From the NCBI GenBank assembly GCA_036514635.1, contig DATBWU010000012.1:1-20936 (forward strand): 20,936 bases of DNA, given 5' to 3'. Positions 5,889-13,426 of this stretch are shown one piece after another. This DNA is from DASSFZ01 sp036514635. Lineage in GTDB: Bacteria; Chloroflexota; Anaerolineae; Fen-1058. A program made the translations under genes and the position numbers. How positions within the stretch are numbered: position 1 is the stretch's first letter; each line of letters begins with the position of its first letter. The notes under the pieces were generated by a model. That model ran no database searches and had not been told where the DNA came from. It saw only the letters and a program-made list of their open reading frames with translations.

Positions 5889-6672
5889 GCAACCCACAGT
5901 TCTCATCCTTCATGCCAACGGCACTAACCGCGATCATGAAGCTGCGCAGGCATTGGAGCTAGCCGGCGCGCAGGCTGAGATTGTCCACATTAACCAACTG
6001 CGTGCAGGGCAGCGGCGCTGGAGCGATTATCAGATCCTCGCGCTGCCCGGCGGTTTCTCGTATGCCGACGCACTCGGCGCGGGCAAGCTCCTGGCGCTCG
6101 ATCTCAACACATACTTCGCAGATGAAGTGCGCGCTTTCGTCGAGACCGGCAAGCCGGTCATCGGCATCTGCAATGGTTTCCAGGCGCTGGTGAAGTCCGG
6201 CCTTCTTCCCTTTCCTTTTAGGCGAGAGGCAGAGGGCGAGGTCGCGACGCTCACCTTCAACGCATCCGGCCACTTTGAATGCCGCTGGATCACGCTGAAA
6301 CCGCAATCGCAGAAATGCATCTGGACGCATGGGCTGAATGAGTTAATCGACTGCCCGGTCGCGCACGGCGAGGGGAACTTCGTGTTGGCCGACCCTGGGC
6401 CGTTGAGCGTGCTTCAGGCGAACGATCAGATTGCGTTGACGTATGCGCGATGCGACGGTGCGCCAGCCGAGGGTGCGTATCCCGACAATCCGAACGGCGC
6501 GCTCGCCGACATTGCCGGCGTGTGCAATCCGCAGGGCAACGTGTTAGGGCTGATGCCGCATCCTGAGGATCACGTCTTTAAGTATCAGCACCCGCGTTGG
6601 GCAAGAGGCGACACGGGGCGGATGGGACTGAAGTTGTTCGTCAACGGCGTGCGTTACGCCGCACAACTCTAA
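5887..6672 (+). CDS. purQ: Phosphoribosylformylglycinamidine synthase glutaminase subunit
   Basis: PurQ is the class I glutamine amidotransferase that feeds ammonia to PurL. From ATG 5887 it is 261 aa. It shows the ALPGGFSYADALGAG segment, the nucleophilic elbow GICNGFQAL with Cys95, and the second catalytic pair in MPHPEDH (His225, Glu227). An in-frame GTG at 5839 would add 16 residues encoded largely by spacer repeat and is less likely; neither start has a good ribosome-binding site. The protein is longer than the ~225-aa PurQ of Bacillus, with the extra length in the second half. It follows purL by 66 nt of repeat-rich spacer, the expected partner order. Confidence 0.95.
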   Translation: MQPTVLILHANGTNRDHEAAQALELAGAQAEIVHINQLRAGQRRWSDYQILALPGGFSYADALGAGKLLALDLNTYFADEVRAFVETGKPVIGICNGFQALVKSGLLPFPFRREAEGEVATLTFNASGHFECRWITLKPQSQKCIWTHGLNELIDCPVAHGEGNFVLADPGPLSVLQANDQIALTYARCDGAPAEGAYPDNPNGALADIAGVCNPQGNVLGLMPHPEDHVFKYQHPRWARGDTGRMGLKLFVNGVRYAAQL

Positions 6673-6689
6673 CCCGGCTGGAGATGCAC

Positions 6690-7283
6690 ATGTTATCCAC
6701 GACCATTCAATCCCGGACATCGAATCTAGTGCTGGTGCGCGTGGTCGCCATCGTTGGCTTTGCGGCGCTGACCGCGCTCGCGGCGCGAATCACGATCGAA
6801 CTGCCCTTCACGCCTGTGCCGATCACGCTGCAAGTGCTGGCCGTTCTGCTGGCCGGGCTGATGCTCGGCGCAACGGATGGCGCGTTGTCTCAAATGGCAT
6901 ACGTTGCGGCGATCACGGCCGGTCTGCCACTCGACGCCGGCGGGCTGGGCACGGCCGTTTGGGCGAGACCCTCGGCGGGTTATCTGATCGGTTTCGTCGC
7001 GGGTGCGTTTGTCGCGGGCTACCTGGCCGAGAAGGGCCTGCACCGGCGTCGCGCGCTGCGCTTCGTCGCCGGAATGGCCGGCGTCGCCGTGATTTATCTC
7101 GTCGGCGCGGCGTGGCTCACGCTCGGCTTTCTCGGCGGCGATTGGATTAAAGGCTGGGCGCTGGGCGTTGCGCCGTTCATCGTCGTGGATGTCGTGAAGG
7201 CCGTCATCGCATCGGGCGTGGCCGAGGGCGCGCGGGTGGTGATCAACGGACTTTCAAACGGACAAGCGGATGGGAACGGATAG
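6690..7283 (+). CDS. bioY: BioY-type biotin ECF transporter substrate-binding subunit
   Basis: BioY is the membrane S-component that captures biotin; it works alone or with the EcfAAT energising module. The 197-aa protein has about six hydrophobic segments and the family motifs ELPFTPVPITLQVLAVLLAG (near residues 33-52), DGALSQMAYVAAITAGLP, and GYLIGFVAGAFVAGYLAE. ATG 6690 is preferred over ATG 6684 because GGAG lies six nt before it. The gene starts 17 nt after purQ and ends just before purC, so it appears to be in the purine operon though it has no role in that pathway. Its last residues (about INGLSNGQADGNG) and TAG stop are encoded by a family A repeat. No ecfA or ecfT gene lies nearby. 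Confidence 0.93.
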   Translation: MLSTTIQSRTSNLVLVRVVAIVGFAALTALAARITIELPFTPVPITLQVLAVLLAGLMLGATDGALSQMAYVAAITAGLPLDAGGLGTAVWARPSAGYLIGFVAGAFVAGYLAEKGLHRRRALRFVAGMAGVAVIYLVGAAWLTLGFLGGDWIKGWALGVAPFIVVDVVKAVIASGVAEGARVVINGLSNGQADGNG

Positions 7284-7286
7284 GGG
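7242..7286 (+). repeat. Family A repeat, single unit, forming the bioY 3' end
   Basis: One ~45-bp unit (atcaacgga...aacggacaagcggatgg...aacggata) supplies the last codons of bioY and its TAG stop (7281-7283), and runs up to the purC start region. Confidence 0.85.
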
Positions 7287-7298
7287 ATGGATGGCAAC

Positions 7299-8282
7299 AT
7301 GATTGACTCGGAGAGATTGCGCGCGCTTCTTCCACAGGCGTTAGGCGAAACCGATTTGCCGCTGGCCGGAAGGCAATCGGGCAAGGTGCGCGAGTGGTAT
7401 CCGTTGGGCGATGGTCGCCGCTTGCTGGTGACGACAGATCGTCTCTCGGCGTTCGATCGGATTCTGGCGCGCGTGCCGTTCAAGGGACAGGTGCTCAATC
7501 AACTCTCGGCGTGGTGGTTCGAGCAGACTGCCGACCTCATCCCGAACCACGTGTTGAGCGTGCCCGATCCGAATGCGATCGTCGCGGTCGAGGTGGAACC
7601 GTTCAGCGTCGAGGTAGTGGTGCGCGGCTACATCACCGGCGTGACGACGACGGCGCTGTGGTATCGTTATTCGCTCGGCGAGCGTGACATTTACGGCTAT
7701 CACTTTCCCGACGGCCTGCGCAAAAACGAAGGATTGCCTGAGCCGATCATCACGCCGACGACGAAAGGCGGGCCGACCGGCCACGACGAGCGATTGACGT
7801 GCGCGGAAGTCGTCGAGCGCGGGCTGCTCGATGCGCAGACGTGGAATCAAGTGCAGGCGGCTGCACTGGCAATCTTCAAGCGCGGACAGGAAGTCGCGCG
7901 CCGGGCCGGGCTGATCCTGGTGGACACGAAGTACGAGTTCGGGCGCGCGCCAGACGGCCGCGTGCGGCTGATCGACGAAGTGCACACGCCCGACTCGTCG
8001 CGCTTTTGGAAAGCCGATTCGTACGCTGCGCGATTTGCGGCGGGTGAAGAGCCGGAGAACTTCGACAAGGAATTCGTCCGGCTGGCGTATGCCGAGAAGG
8101 GCTATCGTGGCGACGGGCCGATCCCGTCAATGCCCGACGACCTGTGGGCGGCGGCCAGCCAGCGCTACATCGCGATATACGAGATGCTGACCCGGCGGAC
8201 ATTCGATCCGGGTGAGTATCCAGTTGGCCCACGGTTGCTTGAGAATCTACGAAAGGCAAGTACATTGCCGACTGCGGATTGA
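7299..8282 (+). CDS. purC: Phosphoribosylaminoimidazole-succinocarboxamide (SAICAR) synthase
   Basis: PurC joins CAIR and aspartate using ATP to make SAICAR. The protein shows the family order SGKVREWY (nucleotide loop), TTDRLSAFDRIL, GQVLNQLSAWWF, VEVVVRGYITG, TPTTKGGPTGHDE, LVDTKYEFG and IDEVHTPDSSRFW. At 327 aa from ATG 7299 it belongs to the longer ~300-aa PurC group rather than the ~240-aa E. coli type. ATG 7299 has ggatgg at good spacing; an in-frame ATG at 7287 would add four residues and cannot be excluded. The stop TGA (8280-8282) falls in a ggatt-type heptamer run that fills the spacer to purE. Confidence 0.96.
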   Translation: MIDSERLRALLPQALGETDLPLAGRQSGKVREWYPLGDGRRLLVTTDRLSAFDRILARVPFKGQVLNQLSAWWFEQTADLIPNHVLSVPDPNAIVAVEVEPFSVEVVVRGYITGVTTTALWYRYSLGERDIYGYHFPDGLRKNEGLPEPIITPTTKGGPTGHDERLTCAEVVERGLLDAQTWNQVQAAALAIFKRGQEVARRAGLILVDTKYEFGRAPDGRVRLIDEVHTPDSSRFWKADSYAARFAAGEEPENFDKEFVRLAYAEKGYRGDGPIPSMPDDLWAAASQRYIAIYEMLTRRTFDPGEYPVGPRLLENLRKASTLPTAD

Positions 8283-8349
8283 GGATTGCGGATCGAATGA
8301 CTTGAATCAGCAATCACCAATCGACAATCAGAAATCAACAATCATCAAT
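8274..8349 (+). repeat. Two heptamer runs at the purC/purE junction
   Basis: Three units of gcggatt/gaggatt type (8274-8294) overlap the purC stop. After a short gap, six perfect 7-nt units of cancaat type (8308-8349) lead to the purE start at 8355. The second run matches the one before purQ. No ribosome-binding site for purE is visible in it. Confidence 0.88.
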
Positions 8350-8354
8350 CTGCC

Positions 8355-8843
8355 ATGGCACAATCGCTTGTCGTCATCCTCATGGGGTCTAAATCGGACG
8401 AGGCGCATTGCCGGAAGATCGCCGAGACGGCGCGCGGATTTGGCCTTGATGTGGAGATGCGCATCGGCTCGGCGCACAAGACGCCGGAGCACGTGCTGAG
8501 TGTGCTGCGCGAGTACGAGGCCGATCCGCGCCCGAAGGTGTACATCACCGTGGCGGGTCGCAGTAACGCGCTATCGGGCTTTGTTGATGCGTCGGTTTCT
8601 GCGCCGGTGATCGCCTGTCCGCCGCCAAGCGAATCGTTCGGCGGCGCGGACGTTTTCTCATCGCTGCGAATGCCGTCGGGCGTCGCCCCGGCGGTCGTCC
8701 TCGACCCGGGCAATGCGGCGCTGCTCGCGGCGAAAGTGCTGGGGCTGGTTGATTCCGAGGTGCGCGCAAGGGTGATCGAGTTTCAGAAGAAGCAGGCAGA
8801 GAAGATTCTGGAGGACGATTCAAGGATGAGGGATGAAGGATGA
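8355..8843 (+). CDS. purE: AIR carboxylase, class II PurE
   Basis: PurE makes CAIR for PurC. The 162-aa protein has LMGSKSDEAHC, IGSAHKTPEHVL (His41), YITVAGRSNALSG, a PVIACPP segment and DVFSSLRMPSG. The SAHK, VAGRSN and SSLRxPSG signatures are those of class II PurE, as in animal PAICS, which carboxylates AIR directly with CO2. Class I enzymes use N5-CAIR made by PurK. No purK lies in the window, in keeping with this. The last residues (about DDSRMRDEG) and the TGA stop are encoded by a ggatgag heptamer run. The gene is next to purC, its partner in the fused animal enzyme. Confidence 0.94.
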   Translation: MAQSLVVILMGSKSDEAHCRKIAETARGFGLDVEMRIGSAHKTPEHVLSVLREYEADPRPKVYITVAGRSNALSGFVDASVSAPVIACPPPSESFGGADVFSSLRMPSGVAPAVVLDPGNAALLAAKVLGLVDSEVRARVIEFQKKQAEKILEDDSRMRDEG

Positions 8844-8893
8844 GGGATGAAGTATCTTGTCGTTCTTCATCCTTCCGCCCTCATCCCTCATCC
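8824..8893. repeat. Heptamer repeat arranged as a long hairpin, purE/purF spacer
   Basis: Four left units (ggatgag/ggatgaa, 8824-8851) face four complementary right units (ttcatcc, ttccgcc, ctcatcc, ctcatcc; 8866-8893) across a 14-nt centre. The outer and inner units pair perfectly and the middle ones partly, giving a stem of up to 28 bp. The left arm encodes the PurE C-terminus and stop; the right arm ends 18 nt before the purF start. Confidence 0.88.
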
Positions 8894-8911
8894 TTTCTGA
8901 GGCGGAGTGAA

Positions 8912-10324
8912 ATGCCAATTGATGACAAGCCTCACGACGAATGCGGCATTATCGGCGTATATGCACCCAACGAAGACGTGGCGCGCATGGCGTTCTTCGG
9001 GCTGTACGCCTTGCAGCATCGCGGGCAGGAAGCGGCGGGCATCGCCGTGTCCGACGGCGCGAGCGTGCGCATGCACAAGGATGTGGGGCTGGTGTCGCAA
9101 GTCTTCAACGCACACAACCTGATGCCGCTGCAGGGCCATTACGCCATCGGCCACACGCGCTACTCGACGACCGGCTCGTCGAACGCGCGCAATGCGCAGC
9201 CATTCCTCATCGAGACGCTGTACGGGCCGGTGGCCGTGGCGCACAATGGCAACCTGGTGAATGTCGCCGATCTGCGCCAGGAGCTACTCCAGCGCGGCGT
9301 GGGCCTATCGACGTCGTCGGACAGCGAAGTGATTACGATGATGCTGGCCGGCGCAGAAGGTGACACGTGGGACGATCGCATTCGCAACACGATGCTGAAG
9401 TGGCGCGGCGCGTACTCGCTGGTCATCCTCACGCGCGACAAAGTGTATGCCGTGCGCGATCCGTGGGGCTTCCGCCCGCTCAGTGTAGGCCGCCTGCCGA
9501 GCGGCGGGCACGTCGCCGCGTCCGAATCGGGTGCGCTGCGCACGCTGGGCTGCATTGCCATCCGCGAGATCGAGCCGGGCGAGATCATCACGCTGAGCAA
9601 CACGGCGCTGCGTGTTCGGCAAGCGCTGCCGCCCGCGCCCAAACTCTCGCGCTGCACCTTCGAGCATATTTATTTCTCGCGGCCCGACAGCGTGTGGGAT
9701 GGGTTGAGTGTGCACGAGGTGCGGCAGCGACTCGGTGAACAACTCGCGCGCGAAGCGCCGGTCGAGGCGGACGTCGTCATCCCCGTGCCCGATTCGTCGG
9801 TTCCTGCCGCGATCGGCTATTCACGCGCGTCGGGCCTCCCGTATAACGACGGGTTCATCAAGAACCGGTATATCGGGCGCACGTTCATCCAGCCGACCGA
9901 TTCACTGCGCAAGCAGGGCGTGGCGCTCAAGTTCAACGCGCTGATCGAGAACCTGCGCGACCGGCGCGTGGTGGTGATCGACGATAGCATCGTGCGCGGC
10001 ACGACCTCCGGCCCGCTGGTGAGGTTGCTGCGCGATGCAGGCGCGGCAGAAGTCCACATGCGCATCACCTGCCCGCCGATCGCGCATCCGTGCTTCATGG
10101 GTGTGGACATGGGCACGTACGATGAGTTAATCGCGCATCGGATGACGGTGGATGAAATTCGAGATCATATCGGTGCGGATTCGCTGCACTATCTATCTTT
10201 GGAAGGCATGATGCACGCGATTGGACGCAAGAGCGGATATTGTAATGCGTGCTTCACGGGCCTGTATCCGATCGAGCTTGATGTCGAGTACACCAAAACC
10301 GGATTCGAGAAGGCGATTGTGTGA
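8912..10324 (+). CDS. purF: Amidophosphoribosyltransferase
   Basis: PurF makes phosphoribosylamine from PRPP and glutamine, the first committed step. From ATG 8912 (GGAG five nt upstream) it is 470 aa. MPIDDKPHDE is a short propeptide, to be removed so that Cys11 of CGIIGVY becomes the N-terminal nucleophile. The Ntn domain shows ALQHRGQE, GHTRYSTTG and AHNGNLVN; the phosphoribosyl domain shows VVVIDDSIVRGTTSG. Cys248, Cys394, Cys444 and Cys447 (CNAC) match the four [4Fe-4S] ligands of the Bacillus-type oxygen-sensitive enzyme. An upstream in-frame start at 8840 would lie in the repeat and precede the propeptide, so it is rejected. Confidence 0.97.
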   Translation: MPIDDKPHDECGIIGVYAPNEDVARMAFFGLYALQHRGQEAAGIAVSDGASVRMHKDVGLVSQVFNAHNLMPLQGHYAIGHTRYSTTGSSNARNAQPFLIETLYGPVAVAHNGNLVNVADLRQELLQRGVGLSTSSDSEVITMMLAGAEGDTWDDRIRNTMLKWRGAYSLVILTRDKVYAVRDPWGFRPLSVGRLPSGGHVAASESGALRTLGCIAIREIEPGEIITLSNTALRVRQALPPAPKLSRCTFEHIYFSRPDSVWDGLSVHEVRQRLGEQLAREAPVEADVVIPVPDSSVPAAIGYSRASGLPYNDGFIKNRYIGRTFIQPTDSLRKQGVALKFNALIENLRDRRVVVIDDSIVRGTTSGPLVRLLRDAGAAEVHMRITCPPIAHPCFMGVDMGTYDELIAHRMTVDEIRDHIGADSLHYLSLEGMMHAIGRKSGYCNACFTGLYPIELDVEYTKTGFEKAIV

Positions 10325-10335
10325 GCACATAATGA

Positions 10336-10362
10336 GGTGACGGGTAACTTCACCCGGTCACC
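10336..10362. repeat. Inverted repeat (ggtgacgggt type), purF/purD spacer
   Basis: ggtgacgggt (10336-10345) pairs with acccggtcacc (10352-10362) with one bulged base and a 6-nt loop. There is no T-tract, so it is unlikely to be a terminator; it looks like another short repeat family. Confidence 0.72.
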
Positions 10363-10388
10363 CCACTGGATTGGCAAGGATGGCGCTT

Positions 10389-11663
10389 ATGAGAGTTCTC
10401 GTCGTCGGCTCCGGTGGCCGCGAGCACGCGATCGCGTGGAAGGTGACGCAGTCGCCGCGATTGGCACACCTTTACATCTTGTCCGGCAATGCGGGGACAT
10501 CGCTGTTGGCGCAATCCGCAATCGAAAACGTTCCTATCTCCGTTGAAGAATCCTCCGCTATCGTCTCCTTTGCTCACGAGAAAAACATCGACCTGGTGAT
10601 CATCGGCCCCGAAGTGCCGCTGGCACTCGGCCTGGCCGACGATCTTCGCGCAGCCGGCGTGCGTGTATTCGGGCCGTCGAAAGCGGCGGCGGAGATCGAA
10701 TGGTCGAAGGCGTTCTCCAAAGCGTTCATGGCGCGGCACGGCATCCCGACGGCGCGCTTTGAGACGTTCACGAACTTTCACCACGCGCTGACGCATTTAT
10801 TGACCGTGAATTACCCGATTGTGATCAAGGCCTCCGGTCTGGCAGCGGGCAAGGGCGTCAGCGTGCCCGACTGTGCCGACGATGCCGAGAAGGCGCTGCG
10901 CCAGATCATGCTGGATCGCGAGTTTGGCGCGGCGGGTGATGCGGTCGTGATCGAGGAACGGTTGTCCGGCGAAGAAGTTTCGCTGCTGGCGTTCACCGAT
11001 GGCCTCACGCTCAAACCGATGCCGCCCGCGCAAGATCACAAGCGGGTGTTCGATGGCGATCGCGGCCCGAACACCGGCGGCATGGGCGCGTATGCGCCGG
11101 CCCCGATCTGCCCGCCGGAGAGAGTCGAGGATTTCACGCGCACGATCCTTCAACCAACCATCGACGGCTTGCGCGCCGAAGGGCGGGCGTTCACCGGCGT
11201 GCTGTACGCCGGGCTGATCTTCACCGCTGATGGCCCGCGCGTGCTAGAATTCAACTGTCGCTTCGGCGACCCGGAGACGCAGGTGATTCTGCCGCTGCTG
11301 GAAACCGATCTGCTCGACATCGCCGAAGCATGCGTCGATGGGCAGCTGGCCGACGTCGAGATACGCTGGAAGCCGGGTGCGGCGGCGTGTGTTGTGCTGG
11401 CGTCGGAAGGGTATCCGGGCAAGTATCCCGGTGGGCGCGAGGTTCGCGGCCTGAATTCAATCGATGGGAATGCGGTGGTCTTCCACGCGGGCACGCGGAT
11501 GGCGGATGGCAAAGTGGTGACGGCAGGCGGCCGCGTCCTCGGCGTGACCGGATGGGGATCGACGTTGGGCGATGCGCTGGCGACGGCTTATAGTGCGGCG
11601 GAGCGAATCGCGTTTGAGGGGATGCATTATCGGAAGGATATCGGGCATCGAGCGCTCGGATGA
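10389..11663 (+). CDS. purD: Phosphoribosylamine-glycine ligase (GAR synthetase)
   Basis: PurD joins phosphoribosylamine and glycine using ATP to give GAR. The 424-aa protein, the usual length, starts MRVLVVGSGGREHAIAWK. It carries the ATP-grasp features IVIKASGLAAGKGV, GEEVSLLAFTDG, GPNTGGMGAYAP and EFNCRFGDPETQ, and ends in the normal C-terminal lobe with a VVTAGGRVLGVTG segment. ATG 10389 fits the family N-terminus and has aagga about 8 nt upstream; the in-frame ATG 10380 would add three residues. The gene ends at 11663, six nt before a family A repeat array. Confidence 0.97.
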   Translation: MRVLVVGSGGREHAIAWKVTQSPRLAHLYILSGNAGTSLLAQSAIENVPISVEESSAIVSFAHEKNIDLVIIGPEVPLALGLADDLRAAGVRVFGPSKAAAEIEWSKAFSKAFMARHGIPTARFETFTNFHHALTHLLTVNYPIVIKASGLAAGKGVSVPDCADDAEKALRQIMLDREFGAAGDAVVIEERLSGEEVSLLAFTDGLTLKPMPPAQDHKRVFDGDRGPNTGGMGAYAPAPICPPERVEDFTRTILQPTIDGLRAEGRAFTGVLYAGLIFTADGPRVLEFNCRFGDPETQVILPLLETDLLDIAEACVDGQLADVEIRWKPGAAACVVLASEGYPGKYPGGREVRGLNSIDGNAVVFHAGTRMADGKVVTAGGRVLGVTGWGSTLGDALATAYSAAERIAFEGMHYRKDIGHRALG

Positions 11664-11668
11664 GGGTT

Positions 11669-11757
11669 GTCAACGGACTGCGAAGCGGACAAGCGGACAG
11701 GAACGGACGGCTGTCAACGGATTGGTGAGCGGACAAACGGACAAGAAACGGATGATG
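11669..11757 (+). repeat. Family A repeat, two units, left of the GxxExxY ORF
   Basis: Two units with a 44-nt period start at 11669 and 11713 (gtcaacgga...gcggacaa...). The array ends aacggatgatg. The array at 12309-12412 has the same unit order and end motif in the opposite orientation, so the two bracket the GxxExxY ORF. The remainder of the gap to 11798 holds only a ribosome-binding site (gaggg, about 5 nt before ATG). Confidence 0.92.
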
Positions 11758-11797
11758 ACCTCCGCGCCATCAGGCCGTTGAACCGGCTGAGGGATTC

Positions 11798-13426
11798 ATG
11801 GGCTACGTTAAGACGCCACTCGATGATCTGACCTACAAGGTGAACGGGTTGGCGATGCAGGTTCAGCACGAGCTAAAGCCGGGCCATCGCGAACGGATCT
11901 ATCAGCATCGATTGGCCGAGCGATTGGCAGAGGCCGGTTTGCAAACCGAAGTTGAGAAACGAGTTGAGGTGCATGTAAACGACTCGCTCGTCGGATACAT
12001 GTACCTTGATTTGTGGGTTGAGCAGGTACTCGTCGTGGAGTGCAAGGCGTTTGACCACCAGCTGACGAATGATGAGATCGGGCAGGTGATCACTTACCTG
12101 GCTGCGACGGGTAGCCCGATCGGCTTGCTGTATAACTTCGGTCGGCCGAAACTCGAATTCAAGCGCATCCTGCCGCCCAAGAATGTCCAGGAGTGGCACA
12201 GGCATCTCTATCGCTGCATATGGACGCCGCCGGGTCACTCGCTGCCTCCGCTCGAATCCGTCGATCCCTCAGCGATCCGCTTCTCCGTCATTAGCCCGGC
12301 AGCCGATGCATCATCCGTTCCCATCCACTTGTCCGCTTCCCCATCCGTTGATGACCCATCCGTTCCCATCCGTTTGTCCGCTTCCCTATCCGTTGATGGC
12401 CCATCCGTTTCCAACACCTACTCTTCTACCGGCGTGAACATCGACGCCGGCAACCGCGCCGTCGAGCTGATGCGCGACGCCGTCCGTTCGACCTACGGCC
12501 CGGAAGTGCTGGCCGGCATCGGCGCGTTCGGCGGACTGTTCGATGCGTCGGCGCTCAAGTCGATGCGCGATCCGGTGCTCGTCGCCTCGACCGACGGCGT
12601 AGGGACGAAGGTCAAGCTCGCCGCGCAGGTTGGCCGCTACGAGTCGATCGGCCACGACATCGTCAATCACTGCGTGAACGACATTCTGGTGCAGGGCGCG
12701 CGCCCCTTGTTTTTCCTCGATTACATCGCCAGTTCAGAGTTGGACCCGGAAATGTCCGCGTGCATTGTGCGCGGCATCGCCGCCGCGTGTCGCGAAGCCA
12801 GTTGTGCCCTGCTCGGCGGCGAGACGGCGGAAATGCCCGGCGTGTATGCCCCGCGTGAATTCGACGTGGCCGGGACGATCGTCGGCGTCGTCGAGCGCGA
12901 CAACATCCTGCCTCGCGCCGATGCCAAGCCCGGCGACTTGCTGATCGGCCTACGTTCATCCGGCCCACACACCAACGGCTACTCGCTCATCCGCAAAGTC
13001 TTCGAGGGAGTTCCCCTGGATACCGTCTTTCCCGAACTTGGCATCTCACTCGCCGACGCACTCCTTGCCCCTCACCGTTCGTACCTGAACATTCTGCATT
13101 CTGCCTTCCGCCTTCCGCATTCTCCCATCAAAGCATTGGCTCATCTCACCGGTGGCGGCTTCATCGACAATATCCCGCGCGTCCTGCCGGACGACGTCGG
13201 CGCGGTGATGCGGCTCGGCAGTTGGCCCGTGCCTCCCCTGTTTCGCTTGATTCAACAGCGCGGTGAGATCGAAACCGAAGAGATGCACCGCGTCTTCAAC
13301 ATGGGCATTGGCATGGTCGCCATTGTCGCGCCCGAGGCTGTCCGCTCTGTACAGGACACTCTCGGCGAAGAAACCTGGATCATCGGCGAGCTTGTCTCCG
13401 GCGAAAAGAAAGTGACACTGGCATGA
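11798..13426 (+). CDS. purM: GxxExxY-family protein fused to AIR synthase (PurM)
   Basis: One 542-aa frame holds two unrelated domains. Residues 1-150 are a GxxExxY protein: the name motif is GHRERIY (29-35), followed by a PD-(D/E)XK-like core, YLDLWVE (Asp71) and VVECKA (Glu81, Lys83). The family is widespread and of unknown function. Residues about 172-206 are encoded by a reverse family A repeat and form a Ser/Pro-rich linker. Residues about 207-542 are PurM, which cyclises FGAM to AIR, with VASTDGVGTKVKLA, GGETAEMPGVY and SSGPHTNGYSLIRK intact. Near residue 433 a short reverse heptamer array (13090-13124) is also translated. No ATG lies between the domains, so PurM appears to be made only as a fusion unless a TTG or GTG is used internally. 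Start 11798 has a ribosome-binding site. Confidence 0.92.
   Translation: MGYVKTPLDDLTYKVNGLAMQVQHELKPGHRERIYQHRLAERLAEAGLQTEVEKRVEVHVNDSLVGYMYLDLWVEQVLVVECKAFDHQLTNDEIGQVITYLAATGSPIGLLYNFGRPKLEFKRILPPKNVQEWHRHLYRCIWTPPGHSLPPLESVDPSAIRFSVISPAADASSVPIHLSASPSVDDPSVPIRLSASLSVDGPSVSNTYSSTGVNIDAGNRAVELMRDAVRSTYGPEVLAGIGAFGGLFDASALKSMRDPVLVASTDGVGTKVKLAAQVGRYESIGHDIVNHCVNDILVQGARPLFFLDYIASSELDPEMSACIVRGIAAACREASCALLGGETAEMPGVYAPREFDVAGTIVGVVERDNILPRADAKPGDLLIGLRSSGPHTNGYSLIRKVFEGVPLDTVFPELGISLADALLAPHRSYLNILHSAFRLPHSPIKALAHLTGGGFIDNIPRVLPDDVGAVMRLGSWPVPPLFRLIQQRGEIETEEMHRVFNMGIGMVAIVAPEAVRSVQDTLGEETWIIGELVSGEKKVTLA
12309..12412 (-). repeat. Family A repeat, inverted copy, encoding the GxxExxY-PurM linker
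   Basis: Two ~45-bp units in the reverse orientation (plus strand reads catccgttcccatccg, ttgtccgcttcc, ccgttgatg) mirror 11669-11757. The 45-nt period is a multiple of three, so the translation is a 15-residue repeat, SVPIxLSASxSVDxP. It joins the GxxExxY and PurM domains without a stop. Confidence 0.92.
13090..13124 (-). repeat. Heptamer array inside purM (reverse of the purL gaatg family)
   Basis: Five 7-nt units: cattctg twice, ccttccg twice, cattctc. The complement (cagaatg, cggaagg) matches the unit family inserted in purL. It encodes about NILHSAFRLPHS between PHRSYL and IKALAHLTGGG, where PurM proteins vary in length. Confidence 0.8.

Noticed and set aside
8824..8893. Rho-independent terminator between purE and purF
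   Set aside because: A strong hairpin is present but no T-tract follows, and the operon continues at once with purF.
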